A program made the position numbers and the translations under genes. The notes under the pieces are model-generated. The model did no database searches and was not told the DNA's origin. It saw only the letters and a list, made by a program, of their open reading frames with translations. From Rhodanobacteraceae bacterium (GTDB taxonomy: Bacteria; Pseudomonadota; Gammaproteobacteria; Xanthomonadales; SZUA-5), in NCBI GenBank assembly GCA_024234055.1, contig JACKOW010000018.1:1-64000 (forward strand): a DNA stretch of 64,000 bases. The letters are read 5' to 3'. Of this stretch, positions 34,170-43,303 are shown piece after piece (the stretch's first letter is position 1; the number at the start of each line of letters is the position of its first letter).

Positions 34170-35090
34170 TCAGGCATAGCCGTACACCAGCGCCTGGGTG
34201 GACACCACACGCTCGCCGATAGACTCTCCGCGCAGAAAGGCCATCCCGGAAGCAATGACCCGTTCATCGTTGACGATCTTGTGGTGGCCCAGGCCCTGCA
34301 CGGTTAGCAAACGGGAGTCCGGCCAGAAGCGGGCGTAGCGCTCGCCTTCCTCCCAGGGCACATCGTGATCGACCAGGTCGTGCACGATCAGGGCCGGCTG
34401 GGTCAGGTGCGGCGCCACCCGATGGATGGCCAGATCATCCATGGCCTGTCCGGTGTCCTGTTCCAATTGTTGCTGCAAGGCCGAGCGACCGTGCTCCGGC
34501 AATGCAATGGCCCGGGCGAAGCGGCGCAGGGCTGCGACCCCATCGGCAGCTGGCGCGATCAGGATGGCGCGCTCGGCCTGCATGCCTCGACGCATGGCGA
34601 TGGCCACCGCCGCCCCGCCGAGCGAGTGTCCGATCGCCGCTGCCAGGGGCCCGATCTGCGCCGCCACAGCCTGCACCGTGCTGGCAAAGCCCGGCAGGGT
34701 GATGCGCGTCGGCCGATTGCGGCCATGGCCAGGTTGATCAAAGGCCACCACCGCGTAACCCTTGGCCTGCAGGGCCTGGACCCAGGGCAGAAATCGCAGT
34801 CCGAAGCTGGACCAGCCATGCGAGATCAGCACCGTGGGTGTAATCCCGACCTCGCCCCAGCGATACACGGCAATCGACTCGCCAGCGTGCTCCAGCCGGT
34901 GCATCGTCGCTCCGCCGAGATCGGCGTCGGCGGCGCGCGTGCGGGAACTGCCAAAAGGCGTGCAGAACAGTTGCTTGGCCCGGGTCGCGGTGGTTCCAGG
35001 CGCGACAACGCTGCCCACGCGTACGGCCGCCCGCAGCGGCCAGGGCACTATTGAGTTACGAACGGTCGTTCTATTTTGAGACGAAGCCAT
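34170..35090 (-). CDS. Alpha/beta hydrolase
   Basis: 306 residues. Nucleophile elbow GHSLGG (Ser156), oxyanion segment HGWSS, acid in VHDLVDHDVPW and His in GLGHHKI complete the triad. Substrate unknown. ATG 35090 has AAGGA 8 bases upstream. Its first codons contain ACGAACGGTCGTTC (35058-35071), matching a site upstream of the TetR gene that precedes it in the same direction 31 bp away, so it is probably co-transcribed with and controlled by that regulator. Confidence 0.87.
   Translation of the reverse strand: MASSQNRTTVRNSIVPWPLRAAVRVGSVVAPGTTATRAKQLFCTPFGSSRTRAADADLGGATMHRLEHAGESIAVYRWGEVGITPTVLISHGWSSFGLRFLPWVQALQAKGYAVVAFDQPGHGRNRPTRITLPGFASTVQAVAAQIGPLAAAIGHSLGGAAVAIAMRRGMQAERAILIAPAADGVAALRRFARAIALPEHGRSALQQQLEQDTGQAMDDLAIHRVAPHLTQPALIVHDLVDHDVPWEEGERYARFWPDSRLLTVQGLGHHKIVNDERVIASGMAFLRGESIGERVVSTQALVYGYA
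35058..35071. promoter_or_regulatory. Candidate TetR operator, site 1
   Basis: Palindrome ACGAACGGTCGTTC inside the first codons of the hydrolase gene; the same 12 bp occur inverted at 35766-35777. Confidence 0.5.
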
Positions 35091-35121
35091 GGGAGTCATC
35101 CTTCGATGGATCAGCGCACGC

Positions 35122-35751
35122 TCAGCGCGCGGAAGAGTGTGTTGCTGCCGTGATTGAATCCAGCAAGCGGGCGACCCCTGCCTCCACGCGCGGCAGCGCG
35201 CGTGTCCTGCCGACCAACTTGACCTCGTAATGGAAGGCCAGCATCAAACCGTGCAGTTCAAAGGCGAACTGCTCCGGATCGACGTCAGCGCGAGTGTGAC
35301 CCTGTTCCACGGCCATCGCGACCGCACGACCGATTTCCTGACGCAGATGCGAGACATAGCCCATCACGCGATCCCGCACCGGGCCCGGCCGATCATCGAA
35401 CTCATGCACTGCAGCCCCAATCGGGCAGCCGCGATCCTCACCGTAACGCAGAGTACGCCGGATCCAGGCCGACAGGATCGCGCGCAACCGCGGCAGCCCG
35501 CGGCGCTCGCGCAGCGCCGGCACGAAGACTTCATCAGTAAACTGGCGCACCGCCACTTCCAGCACCGCCAATTGCAGATCCTCGCGGGAGCCGAAATGGG
35601 CGAACAGACCGCTCTTGGACATGCCGGCCGCCTCGGCCAGGGTGCCAATCGTCAAGGCATCCAGCCCTTTGGCCTCGGCCATCTCCAGCGCCCGCCCCAG
35701 GATCATCTCCCGGGTGGCGGCGCCCTTGCTGGAATGGGTGTCGGTGCTCAT
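35122..35751 (-). CDS. TetR-family transcriptional regulator
   Basis: 209 residues. N-terminal HTH is LTIGTLAEAAGMSKSGLFAHFGSREDLQLAVLE (about 34-66); the ligand domain includes CPIGAAVHEFDD. It likely represses itself and the hydrolase gene downstream, because a 12-bp palindromic site is found 15 bp before its start and again at the hydrolase start. The inducer is unknown; the hydrolase suggests an ester or acyl compound. Confidence 0.93.
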   Translation of the reverse strand: MSTDTHSSKGAATREMILGRALEMAEAKGLDALTIGTLAEAAGMSKSGLFAHFGSREDLQLAVLEVAVRQFTDEVFVPALRERRGLPRLRAILSAWIRRTLRYGEDRGCPIGAAVHEFDDRPGPVRDRVMGYVSHLRQEIGRAVAMAVEQGHTRADVDPEQFAFELHGLMLAFHYEVKLVGRTRALPRVEAGVARLLDSITAATHSSAR

Positions 35752-35765
35752 GACTGAATCTTAGC

Positions 35766-35777
35766 ACGACCGTTCGT
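35766..35777. promoter_or_regulatory. Candidate TetR operator, site 2
   Basis: ACGACCGTTCGT, 15 bp upstream of the TetR start; reverse complement of site 1 (35058). Confidence 0.55.
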
Positions 35778-35798
35778 TTTCTTTCCGTGAATGGATGA

Positions 35799-35896
35799 CA
35801 CGGGGCACGGGGCACGGGGCACGGGGCACGGGGCACGGGGTACGGGGTACGGGGTACGGGGTACGGGGTACGGGGTACGGGGTACGGGGTACGGGG
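35799..35896. repeat. Heptamer array: 6 x CACGGGG then 8 x TACGGGG
   Basis: Fourteen perfect units, 98 bp, with a clean switch from CACGGGG to TACGGGG at 35841. All keep the G4 run. Located between the divergent TetR and phoD genes. Confidence 0.98.
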
Positions 35897-35992
35897 AAAG
35901 GCTACGGACTTTGAGCTTTTGCGGGTCCAGACTCGTCTGGACGCTCTTGCTGACATGCCGGAGAAGCCCGTCCAGACAAGTCTGGACCTGCC
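35897..35992. repeat. Conserved tail and paired REP after the array
   Basis: AAAGGCTACGGA, then GGGTCCAGACTCGTCTGGAC (35923-35942) and an inverted GTCCAGACAAGTCTGGAC copy (35970-35987). Same composite as at 22119, 40278, 52096 and 60230. Confidence 0.9.
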
Positions 35993-36076
35993 ATAGCCCG
36001 GAGCCAACGTCGTGCGTGATTTCGTCTTGCCACACTTCGCTGGCAGACTGCGTGTTCGTGCATCTGGAGCAGGACC

Positions 36077-37699
36077 ATGAACAGGCTCACCGAGTGGATA
36101 CGCCATCTGTCGCGCCACACCTCGCTACCGCGCGATCCCCTCGCCCGCCGACGGTTCCTGCATCAGGCGGCCTGGACCACCGCCGCCATCGCGCTGGGCG
36201 GCGGTCTCGGCCGGCCCGTGCTGGCGCAATCGGCTGCCCGGGTGCGCTTCGTCGCCGAACCGTTCACGCTGGGCGTGGCCAGCGGCTATCCACATGCGCA
36301 CGGTTTCAGCCTGTGGACACGCCTGGCGCCAGCCCCTAGTCTGGCGAACGGCGGCATGGGCGAGGATCGGGTGCCGGTGCGCTGCGAGATTGCCGACGAT
36401 GAGCAGTTTTCGTCGATTCGGCAGTCGCTGAATTTCGACACGGCGCCTGAAGTGGCCCACAGCGTGCATCTGGACATCGATGGTCTGGATCCGGCCCGCA
36501 CCTATTTCTATCGATTCCTCAGTGGCGATGCCGTCAGCCCGGTCGGGCGCACGCACACGCTACCCGCTGACGGCTCCGCGCTGGAGCGCTACCGGATTGC
36601 CTTTGCCAGCTGCCAGAACTACGAGCACGGCTATTTCAGCGCCTATCGACAGATGCAGCGCGATCAGCCCGATCTGGTGCTCTTCCTGGGTGATTACATC
36701 TACGAGAGCCAGTGGGGCGACGACCCGATCCGACGCCACCTCGGCGCCGAAGCGGCCACCCTGGACGGCTACCGCCAACGCCATGCGCAGTACAAGCTTG
36801 ATCCTGATCTGCAAGCGGCCCATCTTCGCGGCCCCTGGGTGTTCGCCTGGGACGATCATGAAGTCGACAACGACTACGCCGGTGAGCAGTCGGAGAATCT
36901 GGACCCGGCCTTCCTGCTGCGCCGCGCCGCCGCCTATCAAGCCTATTTCGAGCATATGCCGGTGCCCCGACGCATGTTTCCGCGCGGCGCCGACATGCGC
37001 CTGTACACGCACTTCGATATCGGTGATCTGCTGCGCGTCTACCTGCTCGATGATCGCCAGTATCGAACTCCGCAGGCCTGTCCCAAGCTCAATCACCACG
37101 GTTCGCAGGTGCTCAGCAACTGCGCCGGACTGGGTAATCCCGAGCAGACCCTGCTGGGCCCTGCCCAGGAGGCGTGGCTGGGCCAGAGCTTCCGCAGCAG
37201 CCGTGCGCGCTGGAATCTGATCGGGCAGCAAACCTTGTTTGCGCCCATGGATGAAGATCCCGGCGCCGGCCGCGGGTCCTGGACCGATGGCTGGGATGGC
37301 TACCCACTGGCCCGAGAGCGCCTGCTGGCACAGCTGAAGAGCAGTCAGCTGAAGAACCCGGTCATTGCCGGCGGCGATGTGCATGCCGGCATCGTCGCCG
37401 CGGTGCCGGGCGATGCACGAAACTTCGAATCGAAGCCGGTCGCCAGCGAATTCGTGGCCACCTCGATCTCGGCCGACGCCCGTCCACAGTCCTACTACGA
37501 TGAGCGCCGCGCCAAGAATCCGCATATCCGTCAGGTCCGCAGCGACCAGCGCGGCTACACCCTGCTCGATTTCGACACCCAAGCGGTGCAGGCCAAGATG
37601 CAGGTGGTCAGCAATGTGCGCGTGCGTGATCCGGAATTCCTGACTCAGGCCAGCTATCGGGTCGAGGACGGACGACCGGGACCGGTGCCGCTGACCTGA
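36077..37699 (+). CDS. phoD: PhoD-like alkaline phosphatase/phosphodiesterase
   Basis: 540 residues. A twin-arginine signal (ARRRFLHQAAWTTAAIALG, Arg pair at about 24-26) directs folded export. The PhoD N-terminal domain (FTLGVASGYPHAHGFSLWTRL) is followed by the metallophosphatase domain with FASCQNYEHGYF, FLGDYIYE, WDDHEVDNDYAG and GGDVHAG. PhoD enzymes use Ca2+/Fe3+ and release phosphate from mono- or diesters. Stands alone; no Pho box was recognised by eye. Confidence 0.93.
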   Translation: MNRLTEWIRHLSRHTSLPRDPLARRRFLHQAAWTTAAIALGGGLGRPVLAQSAARVRFVAEPFTLGVASGYPHAHGFSLWTRLAPAPSLANGGMGEDRVPVRCEIADDEQFSSIRQSLNFDTAPEVAHSVHLDIDGLDPARTYFYRFLSGDAVSPVGRTHTLPADGSALERYRIAFASCQNYEHGYFSAYRQMQRDQPDLVLFLGDYIYESQWGDDPIRRHLGAEAATLDGYRQRHAQYKLDPDLQAAHLRGPWVFAWDDHEVDNDYAGEQSENLDPAFLLRRAAAYQAYFEHMPVPRRMFPRGADMRLYTHFDIGDLLRVYLLDDRQYRTPQACPKLNHHGSQVLSNCAGLGNPEQTLLGPAQEAWLGQSFRSSRARWNLIGQQTLFAPMDEDPGAGRGSWTDGWDGYPLARERLLAQLKSSQLKNPVIAGGDVHAGIVAAVPGDARNFESKPVASEFVATSISADARPQSYYDERRAKNPHIRQVRSDQRGYTLLDFDTQAVQAKMQVVSNVRVRDPEFLTQASYRVEDGRPGPVPLT

Positions 37700-37753
37700 G
37701 ATCTGGAGCCGGGCGGACGTGAATGGCCGCCGGCAGTCCGTACAGCAGTTCTT

Positions 37754-37873
37754 GTCCGCAAAGGACGCAAAGGACGCCAAGAAGAGCATTTGAACCGGGA
37801 TCAGGAGCAATTCCGGTCGCGACTACAAAATCCAGATCTGCTTTCCTTTGCGTCCTTTGCGTCCTTTGCGGAC
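37754..37873. repeat. Perfect 24-bp inverted repeat built on AAAGGACGC
   Basis: GTCCGC + AAAGGACGC units at 37754-37777 and the exact complement at 37850-37873, 72 bp apart. Similar GC/AG-rich long inverted repeats are at 49557-49672 and 60555-60672. Confidence 0.9.
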
Positions 37874-37970
37874 CCGCTCTTGGCTTGATCACGCTCTTGA
37901 TCAGCCCAGCAACATTTCAGGACTGCAGCGCTTGCCGCAGAATGCCCCTTCAAGATTCACGGGAACCCCG

Positions 37971-38786
37971 ATGCAGATGGTGAAGCGATTGAGCGTACTG
38001 ATTCTCACGGCAGCGCTGCTGCAAGCCTGCGGCGGCGACCGCGCAGAGCGCCCGCAACCGGTGATGATCGAGCCCGCAGACATGACCGATATCGGTCGCA
38101 CGGCCTTCGAGCAGATCAAGGCCAAGAGCACGATCAGCGCCGATTTTGAATCGCAAAGCAGGCTGCGCTGCGTGGTCGGATTGCTGGTTGCAGAATTGCC
38201 CGAAGAAGCCGGTGACTGGGACTGGCAGACCGTGGTCTTCGACGATCCGGCGGTCGATGCCTTTGCTCTCCCCGGCGCTGCCGTCGGCATCAACAGCGGC
38301 ATGCTGGATCTGTTCGACGACGAAACTGAACTGGCAGCGGTGCTCAGCCATGAACTGGCTCATCTGCAACTGCGACAGCCGGCGGCACGGGTATCAGCGG
38401 CTTTCACGGTCTACAACGCCATTGCCGCGGTGCAGACCTATCGTGGCGCCCAGGGGCCGCAGCAGTCGCGCACCCTCTACGCGCTGTTGGGATTGGGCTC
38501 GCGCGTCGGCCTGCCATTGGCCTACGCCAGTGCCGACGAATCGGCGGCATTTCGCGCCGGCCTGGAGCTGTCAGCCCGCGCGGGCTACGATCCGGCGCTG
38601 TCGCTGCGATGGTGGCAGAAGCTGGTCGCTGCGCACGGCGACAGCCGCCCCGCCTGGCTCAGTCTGCACACCGATCCAAGTTCGCGACTGGCGGAACTGC
38701 AAGTGCTCATGCCCCAGCTTCGCGCCCTGTTCGAAACGGCTCGTGCCAGCGGCAAGGCTCCCGACTGCAGATCTGCATCAGGCTGA
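37971..38786 (+). CDS. M48-like zinc metalloprotease lipoprotein
   Basis: 271 residues. Lipobox LLQAC gives Cys20 as the lipid anchor. The zinc motif HELAH (127-131) follows a typical M48 lead-in, 'DAFALPGAAVGINSGMLDLFDDETELAAVLSHELAH'. The third ligand Glu is probably in SADESAAFRAG. It resembles the short BepA/LoiP-like peptidases of the periplasm. ATG 37971 (or 37977) is chosen because the signal peptide starts there. Confidence 0.85.
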   Translation: MQMVKRLSVLILTAALLQACGGDRAERPQPVMIEPADMTDIGRTAFEQIKAKSTISADFESQSRLRCVVGLLVAELPEEAGDWDWQTVVFDDPAVDAFALPGAAVGINSGMLDLFDDETELAAVLSHELAHLQLRQPAARVSAAFTVYNAIAAVQTYRGAQGPQQSRTLYALLGLGSRVGLPLAYASADESAAFRAGLELSARAGYDPALSLRWWQKLVAAHGDSRPAWLSLHTDPSSRLAELQVLMPQLRALFETARASGKAPDCRSASG

Positions 38787-38939
38787 CACCAGCCCGGTGG
38801 ACTCTCCGAATTGACCCAGAACAAGGACAGACGGCACGCGCTGCAGGACCATCCGGAAGTGCTGACTGCCGCCGCCAACCCTACGCCCGCGTATGTAAGC
38901 CATTGGCTGAACTGGATTCACGATTGTCACAAATCTGTC

Positions 38940-38968
38940 TTGGGCGCCATCACACTTGGGGGTATAGT
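38940..38968 (+). promoter_or_regulatory. Candidate promoter of leucine dehydrogenase
   Basis: TTGGGC (38940-38945), 17 bp, TATAGT (38963-38968). It would give a leader of roughly 145 nt before ATG 39121 containing a GC-rich hairpin (about 39075-39102). No known riboswitch was recognised. The rest of the gap 38787-39120 shows no repeat. Confidence 0.45.
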
Positions 38969-39120
38969 CCGCGCCGCTTGCATCCCGGGAGGGCGATGCT
39001 GAGCGTCCGCTGCACCGGTGCCGCGCAGAGCTGATCGCGCGCCCAGCCTTCCCTGCATTTCGCTCCATCGCCAGTGCGCCTGTGGGCGCGCTGCCCGTGA
39101 AACTAATTCGAGAGAAAGCC

Positions 39121-40221
39121 ATGGTATTCGAGTCGATTGGGACGTTGGGCCACGAGCAGGTCGTGTTCTGCCACAACAAGGACGTGGGCCTGAAGGCAAT
39201 CATTGCCGTCCACAACACGACCCTCGGTCCGGCCTTGGGTGGCTTGCGCATGTGGCCCTACAAGACAGAGCAGGAAGCCCTCAATGATGTGCTGCGGCTG
39301 TCGCGTGGCATGACCTACAAGGCCGCAGTGGCCGGCCTGAACCTCGGCGGCGGCAAGGGCGTGATCATCGGTGATCCGTCCAAGGACAAGTCCGAGGGAC
39401 TGTTCCGCGCCTTCGGCCGCTTCGTCAATTCGCTGGGTGGTCGCTACATCACCGCCGAAGACGTGGGCATTGATGTCAATGACATGGAATACGTGTTCCA
39501 TGAAACCGACTATGTCTCGGGCGTGCACCAGGTGCACGGCGGATCCGGCGATCCCTCGCCGTTCACGGCCGCCGGATCGCTGCAGGGCATCATGGCCAGT
39601 CTGCATGTGCGCTTCGGCAACGAGGACATCGGCAAGTACAGCTATGCGGTGCAGGGCGTCGGACACGTCGGCTATGAGTTGGCCAAGCTGCTGCGCGCAG
39701 AAAAGGCCAAGGTCTTCGTCACCGACATCAACCGCGCCTCCGTGCAGCGCTGCGTCGAGGAACTCGGCTGTGAGGCGGTCGCGCTGGACGAGATCTATGA
39801 CGTCGATGCTGACGTCTACAGCCCCTGCGCGCTGGGCGGAACAGTCAACGAGAAGACCATGGACCGCTTCAAGTTCAAGATCGTCTGCGGCGCTGCCAAC
39901 AATCAGCTGGCCACCGACGAGTGCGGTGATGAACTGGAACGTCGCGGCATCCTCTACGCACCCGACTATGCGGTGAATGCGGGCGGCCTGATGAATGTGT
40001 CGATCGAGCTGGACGGCTACGACCGCGAGCGCGCCATGCGCATGCTGCGTTCGATCTACTACAACGTCGGCACCATCTTCAAGATTGCCAAGCGCGACGG
40101 TATCGGCAGCTGGAAAGCCGCCGACCGCATGGCCGAAGAGCGCATCAACACCATGGGCAAGGTCAAGCTGCCGTACATGGGCAGTGCCAGGCCGATGTTC
40201 AAGGGGCGTACGCGAGGCTGA
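39121..40221 (+). CDS. ldh: Leucine (Leu/Phe/Val) dehydrogenase
   Basis: 366 residues. NAD-dependent oxidative deamination of branched-chain amino acids to 2-oxo acids. The substrate Lys region [15 protein letters not shown], catalytic [19 protein letters not shown] and the NAD motif [13 protein letters not shown] are clear, and length matches the family. The start at 39121 has GAGAAAG just upstream; a longer frame lacks such a site. The isovaleryl-CoA dehydrogenase gene comes next in the same direction, pointing to leucine breakdown, but a heptamer-REP element separates them. Confidence 0.94.
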   Translation: MVFESIGTLGHEQVVFCHNKDVGLKAIIAVHNTTLGPALGGLRMWPYKTEQEALNDVLRLSRGMTYKAAVAGLNLGGGKGVIIGDPSKDKSEGLFRAFGRFVNSLGGRYITAEDVGIDVNDMEYVFHETDYVSGVHQVHGGSGDPSPFTAAGSLQGIMASLHVRFGNEDIGKYSYAVQGVGHVGYELAKLLRAEKAKVFVTDINRASVQRCVEELGCEAVALDEIYDVDADVYSPCALGGTVNEKTMDRFKFKIVCGAANNQLATDECGDELERRGILYAPDYAVNAGGLMNVSIELDGYDRERAMRMLRSIYYNVGTIFKIAKRDGIGSWKAADRMAEERINTMGKVKLPYMGSARPMFKGRTRG

Positions 40222-40222
40222 G

Positions 40223-40277
40223 TACGGGGCACGGGGCACGGGGCACGGGGCACGGGGCACGGGGCACGGGGCACGGG
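40223..40277. repeat. (CACGGGG)n array, about 8 units, right after the leucine dehydrogenase stop
   Basis: One TACGGGG, six CACGGGG and a partial unit, starting 2 bp after the stop. G-rich in the sense of the gene. Confidence 0.97.
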
Positions 40278-40326
40278 AAAGGCTACGGGCTCCGGGCTCT
40301 TGTAGGTCCAGGCTTGTCTGGACCTG
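40278..40326. repeat. Conserved tail and single REP after the array
   Basis: AAAGGCTACGGGCTCCGGG followed by GTAG-headed GTCCAGGC/GTCTGGAC palindrome (40302-40323). Confidence 0.9.
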
Positions 40327-40472
40327 GAAATGAGCCGGGACCGGCGTGTTTGCGATCCCGGACCCCGCCGCTGCTCTTGTCGCCTGTCGCCATCCCGGTT
40401 TCACGACGCAGCCCAAGCTATCCTCGAACGCTTCATCTGTTTCAACTCACTCAGCAAACGCGGAGCAAAGCC

Positions 40473-41630
40473 ATGACCCCCTTCTCACTCGGCGAAGACC
40501 TGGATCTGCTGCGCGATACGGTGCGCCGCTTTGCTGACGCCGAGATCGCGCCGCGGGCCGAGGAGATTGATCGCAGCAACGAGTTCCCCCGCGACCTCTG
40601 GCCCAAGCTCGGCGAGCTCGGCCTGCTCGGCATCACCGTGGATCCGCAATTCGGCGGCAGTGGCATGGGCTATCTGGCGCATCTGCTGGCGCTGGAAGAA
40701 ATTTCGCGGGCTTCGGGCTCGGTCGGCCTGTCCTATGGCGCGCATTCCAATCTGTGCGTGCAGAACCTCTATAACAACGCCAATGCCGCCCAGCGGGCCA
40801 AGTACCTGCCCAAGCTCTGCAGTGGCGAATGGGTGGGCGCACTGGCGATGAGCGAGCCCGGCGCCGGCTCCGACGTGGTCGGATCGATGGCCTGTCGCGC
40901 CGAGAAGCGCGGCAATGTCTGGGTCGCCAACGGTTCCAAGATGTGGATCACCAACGGACCCGACGCGGAAGTGCTGGTGGTGTACATGCGCACTGCGCCC
41001 AAGGACCGTGGCTCGCGCTGCATGACCGCCTTCATCGTCGAAAAGGGCATGCCCGGATTCAGCACGGCCCAGAAGCTGGACAAGCTCGGCATGCGTGGTT
41101 CCAGCACCTGCGAGCTGGTCTTCGAGAATTGCGAGATCCCCGACGAAAACGTGCTCGGCGAGGTCGATCAGGGTGTCAAGGTGCTGATGAGCGGACTCAA
41201 CACCGAACGCCTGGTGCTCAGCGGCGGACCTCTGGGTCTGATGCAGGCCGGCTTCGAGCTCAGCCTGGGCTACATGCGCGAGCGCAAGCAGTTCGATCAG
41301 CCCATCGGCAGCTTCGGCATCATGCAGGCCAAACTCGCCGACATGTACACCTCGCTGCAATCGGCGCGGGCCTATGCCTATCGCGTCGCCGAGGACTACG
41401 ACAACGGCCGCAACTCGCGCGTGGATCCGGCCAGTTGCCTGCTGTACGCGTCCAAGGCCGCGGTCGATGTCAGCCTGGAGACGATCCAGACCCTGGGTGG
41501 CAATGGCTACATCAACGATTACCCGGCCGGCCGCCTGCTGCGGGATGCCAAGCTCTACGAGATTGGTGCCGGCACCCAGGAGATCCGGCGCATGCTGATT
41601 GGCCGGGAGTTGTTTGCCGGCAAGCACTGA
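40473..41630 (+). CDS. ivd: Isovaleryl-CoA dehydrogenase
   Basis: 385 residues, FAD acyl-CoA dehydrogenase acting on isovaleryl-CoA in leucine degradation. The IVD branch is marked by the catalytic glutamate in helix [19 protein letters not shown] (about Glu245), rather than near the C-terminus; also [10 protein letters not shown] and [10 protein letters not shown]. Length is normal. The ATG at 40473 has GGAG about 9 bases upstream. The usual next genes (methylcrotonyl-CoA carboxylase, hydroxymethylglutaryl-CoA lyase) are not in the window. Confidence 0.94.
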   Translation: MTPFSLGEDLDLLRDTVRRFADAEIAPRAEEIDRSNEFPRDLWPKLGELGLLGITVDPQFGGSGMGYLAHLLALEEISRASGSVGLSYGAHSNLCVQNLYNNANAAQRAKYLPKLCSGEWVGALAMSEPGAGSDVVGSMACRAEKRGNVWVANGSKMWITNGPDAEVLVVYMRTAPKDRGSRCMTAFIVEKGMPGFSTAQKLDKLGMRGSSTCELVFENCEIPDENVLGEVDQGVKVLMSGLNTERLVLSGGPLGLMQAGFELSLGYMRERKQFDQPIGSFGIMQAKLADMYTSLQSARAYAYRVAEDYDNGRNSRVDPASCLLYASKAAVDVSLETIQTLGGNGYINDYPAGRLLRDAKLYEIGAGTQEIRRMLIGRELFAGKH

Positions 41631-41779
41631 GGTCACGATCGGACCCGTCACCTCCGGCAGATTCCACGGCAAATCTGCGCGCAGACCCGATTCGAGGGCA
41701 AAGCTTCACGCCTTTGTCGTTTACAGGAGCGTCGTGGACGCGTAATTTCGGCTGATCGGTGTCCATGTGGAGGGCGACG

Positions 41780-43303
41780 ATGGCGCAGGGTGACGAACTC
41801 TTCGAGTTCGCGGCCGAACCGGCCGCAGCCGAGCCATGGAATGTGCTGATCGTCGATGACGAACCAGCGGTACATGAAGTGACCAGACTGGTGCTCGGGA
41901 CCTTCCGGTTCGAAGACCGACCCCTGAAGTTCCATCACGCCTACTCGGCTGCCGAAGCCCGCGAACTGCTGCGCAACACGGCAGATATCGGGGTGATGCT
42001 GCTCGATGTGGTGATGGAATCGGATCAGGCCGGACTGGATCTGGTCAAGTTCGTGCGCCAGGAGCTGCACAACCATTTCGTCCGCATCGTGCTGCGCACC
42101 GGACAGCCGGGCCAGGCGCCCGAGCACGAAGTCATCACCAATTACGACATCAACGACTACAAGGACAAGACCGAGCTGACGGCGCAGAAGTTGCGCACGA
42201 TGATGTACGCCACGCTGCGCGCTTATCGCGACGTCATGCTGATCGAGCGCAACCGTTTGGGCCTGGAGCGCGTGATCGCGGCCTCGGCGCACATCTTCTC
42301 GCACCAGAAATCGCACGAATTTGCCTCGGCCGTGCTGGCGCAGCTGGGCAATGTGGTCGGACTGGAGCGCGGGGCGCTCTATTGCAAGCCGGTCGAAATG
42401 GTCAGCGATTCTGGCGAGAATCTGGTGGTGGCCGCGGCTACCGGTGATTACGCCCGCTTCGTCAATGAGCCGGTCGATACCGCTTTGCCCAAGCACCTGC
42501 TGGATTCAGTGCACAGAGCCTACGAGCTCAAGGAGAACCTCTTCGCCGAGGATCACTATGTGCTGCATTTCACCGACAGCCACAGTACCGAAAGCCTGCT
42601 CTATGTCGGCGAGACCCCGAAGCTGCGGGACGTCGATTACCGCCTGGTGCAGCTGTTCTGCACCAATGTATCCATCGCCTTCGAGAACCTGCACCTCAAC
42701 AAGGAGCTGTTCGAAAGCCAGCTGGAGATGGTCTACCTGTTGGCGGGCGCCGCGGAAACGCGCTCGCGCGAAACCGCCAACCATGTGCGCCGTGTGGGCC
42801 TGATTGCCGAACTGATCGGCCAGGCAGTCGGCATGGACGAGCAGGAAGCCGGCATGCTGCGCTTTGCCGCGCCGCTGCACGATATCGGCAAGATCGGCAT
42901 CCCCGACGCCATCCTCAACAAGCCGGGACCGCACACCGCCGAGGAATCGGTGGTGATGCGCACCCACGCTGAACTCGGCGCGCAGATGCTGGGTGCCTCC
43001 AGGCGACCGCTGATGCAGCTGGCGGCACAGATAGCCCGCGAACACCACGAGAACTGGGACGGATCAGGCTATCCCCGCGCGCTCAAGGGCGAGAGCATCG
43101 GTCTGCCCGGACGCATCGTGGCGCTGGCGGATGTCTATGACGCACTGGGCAGCAATCGCTGCTACAAGAAGGCTTGGGCCGAAGAAGAGGTGCAGGCTTT
43201 CCTGCGCGGCCAGTCGGGACGCAAGTTTGACCCCAAGCTGGTCGATCTGCTGTTCGAGAACTGGCAGGCCGCCGAAGATATCCGCAAACGCCTGCCGGAT
43301 TGA
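41780..43303 (+). CDS. Response regulator with DUF3369 and HD-GYP domains
   Basis: 507 residues. Receiver domain (Asp26/Asp27, phospho-acceptor Asp76), a DUF3369 domain (about 155-320) and a C-terminal HD-GYP domain with HDIGKIGIPD, REHHENWDGSGYP and ADVYDAL. The HD-GYP motifs are intact, so hydrolysis of cyclic-di-GMP is likely. The start at 41780 is supported by GGAGG 7 bases upstream; GTG 41759 and ATG 41765 are alternatives without a site. No histidine kinase is adjacent. Confidence 0.93.
   Translation: MAQGDELFEFAAEPAAAEPWNVLIVDDEPAVHEVTRLVLGTFRFEDRPLKFHHAYSAAEARELLRNTADIGVMLLDVVMESDQAGLDLVKFVRQELHNHFVRIVLRTGQPGQAPEHEVITNYDINDYKDKTELTAQKLRTMMYATLRAYRDVMLIERNRLGLERVIAASAHIFSHQKSHEFASAVLAQLGNVVGLERGALYCKPVEMVSDSGENLVVAAATGDYARFVNEPVDTALPKHLLDSVHRAYELKENLFAEDHYVLHFTDSHSTESLLYVGETPKLRDVDYRLVQLFCTNVSIAFENLHLNKELFESQLEMVYLLAGAAETRSRETANHVRRVGLIAELIGQAVGMDEQEAGMLRFAAPLHDIGKIGIPDAILNKPGPHTAEESVVMRTHAELGAQMLGASRRPLMQLAAQIAREHHENWDGSGYPRALKGESIGLPGRIVALADVYDALGSNRCYKKAWAEEEVQAFLRGQSGRKFDPKLVDLLFENWQAAEDIRKRLPD

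Noticed and set aside
38787..39120. Amino-acid riboswitch before leucine dehydrogenase
   Set aside because: The leader is GC-rich with small hairpins but no recognisable riboswitch core or leader peptide with Leu codons was found.
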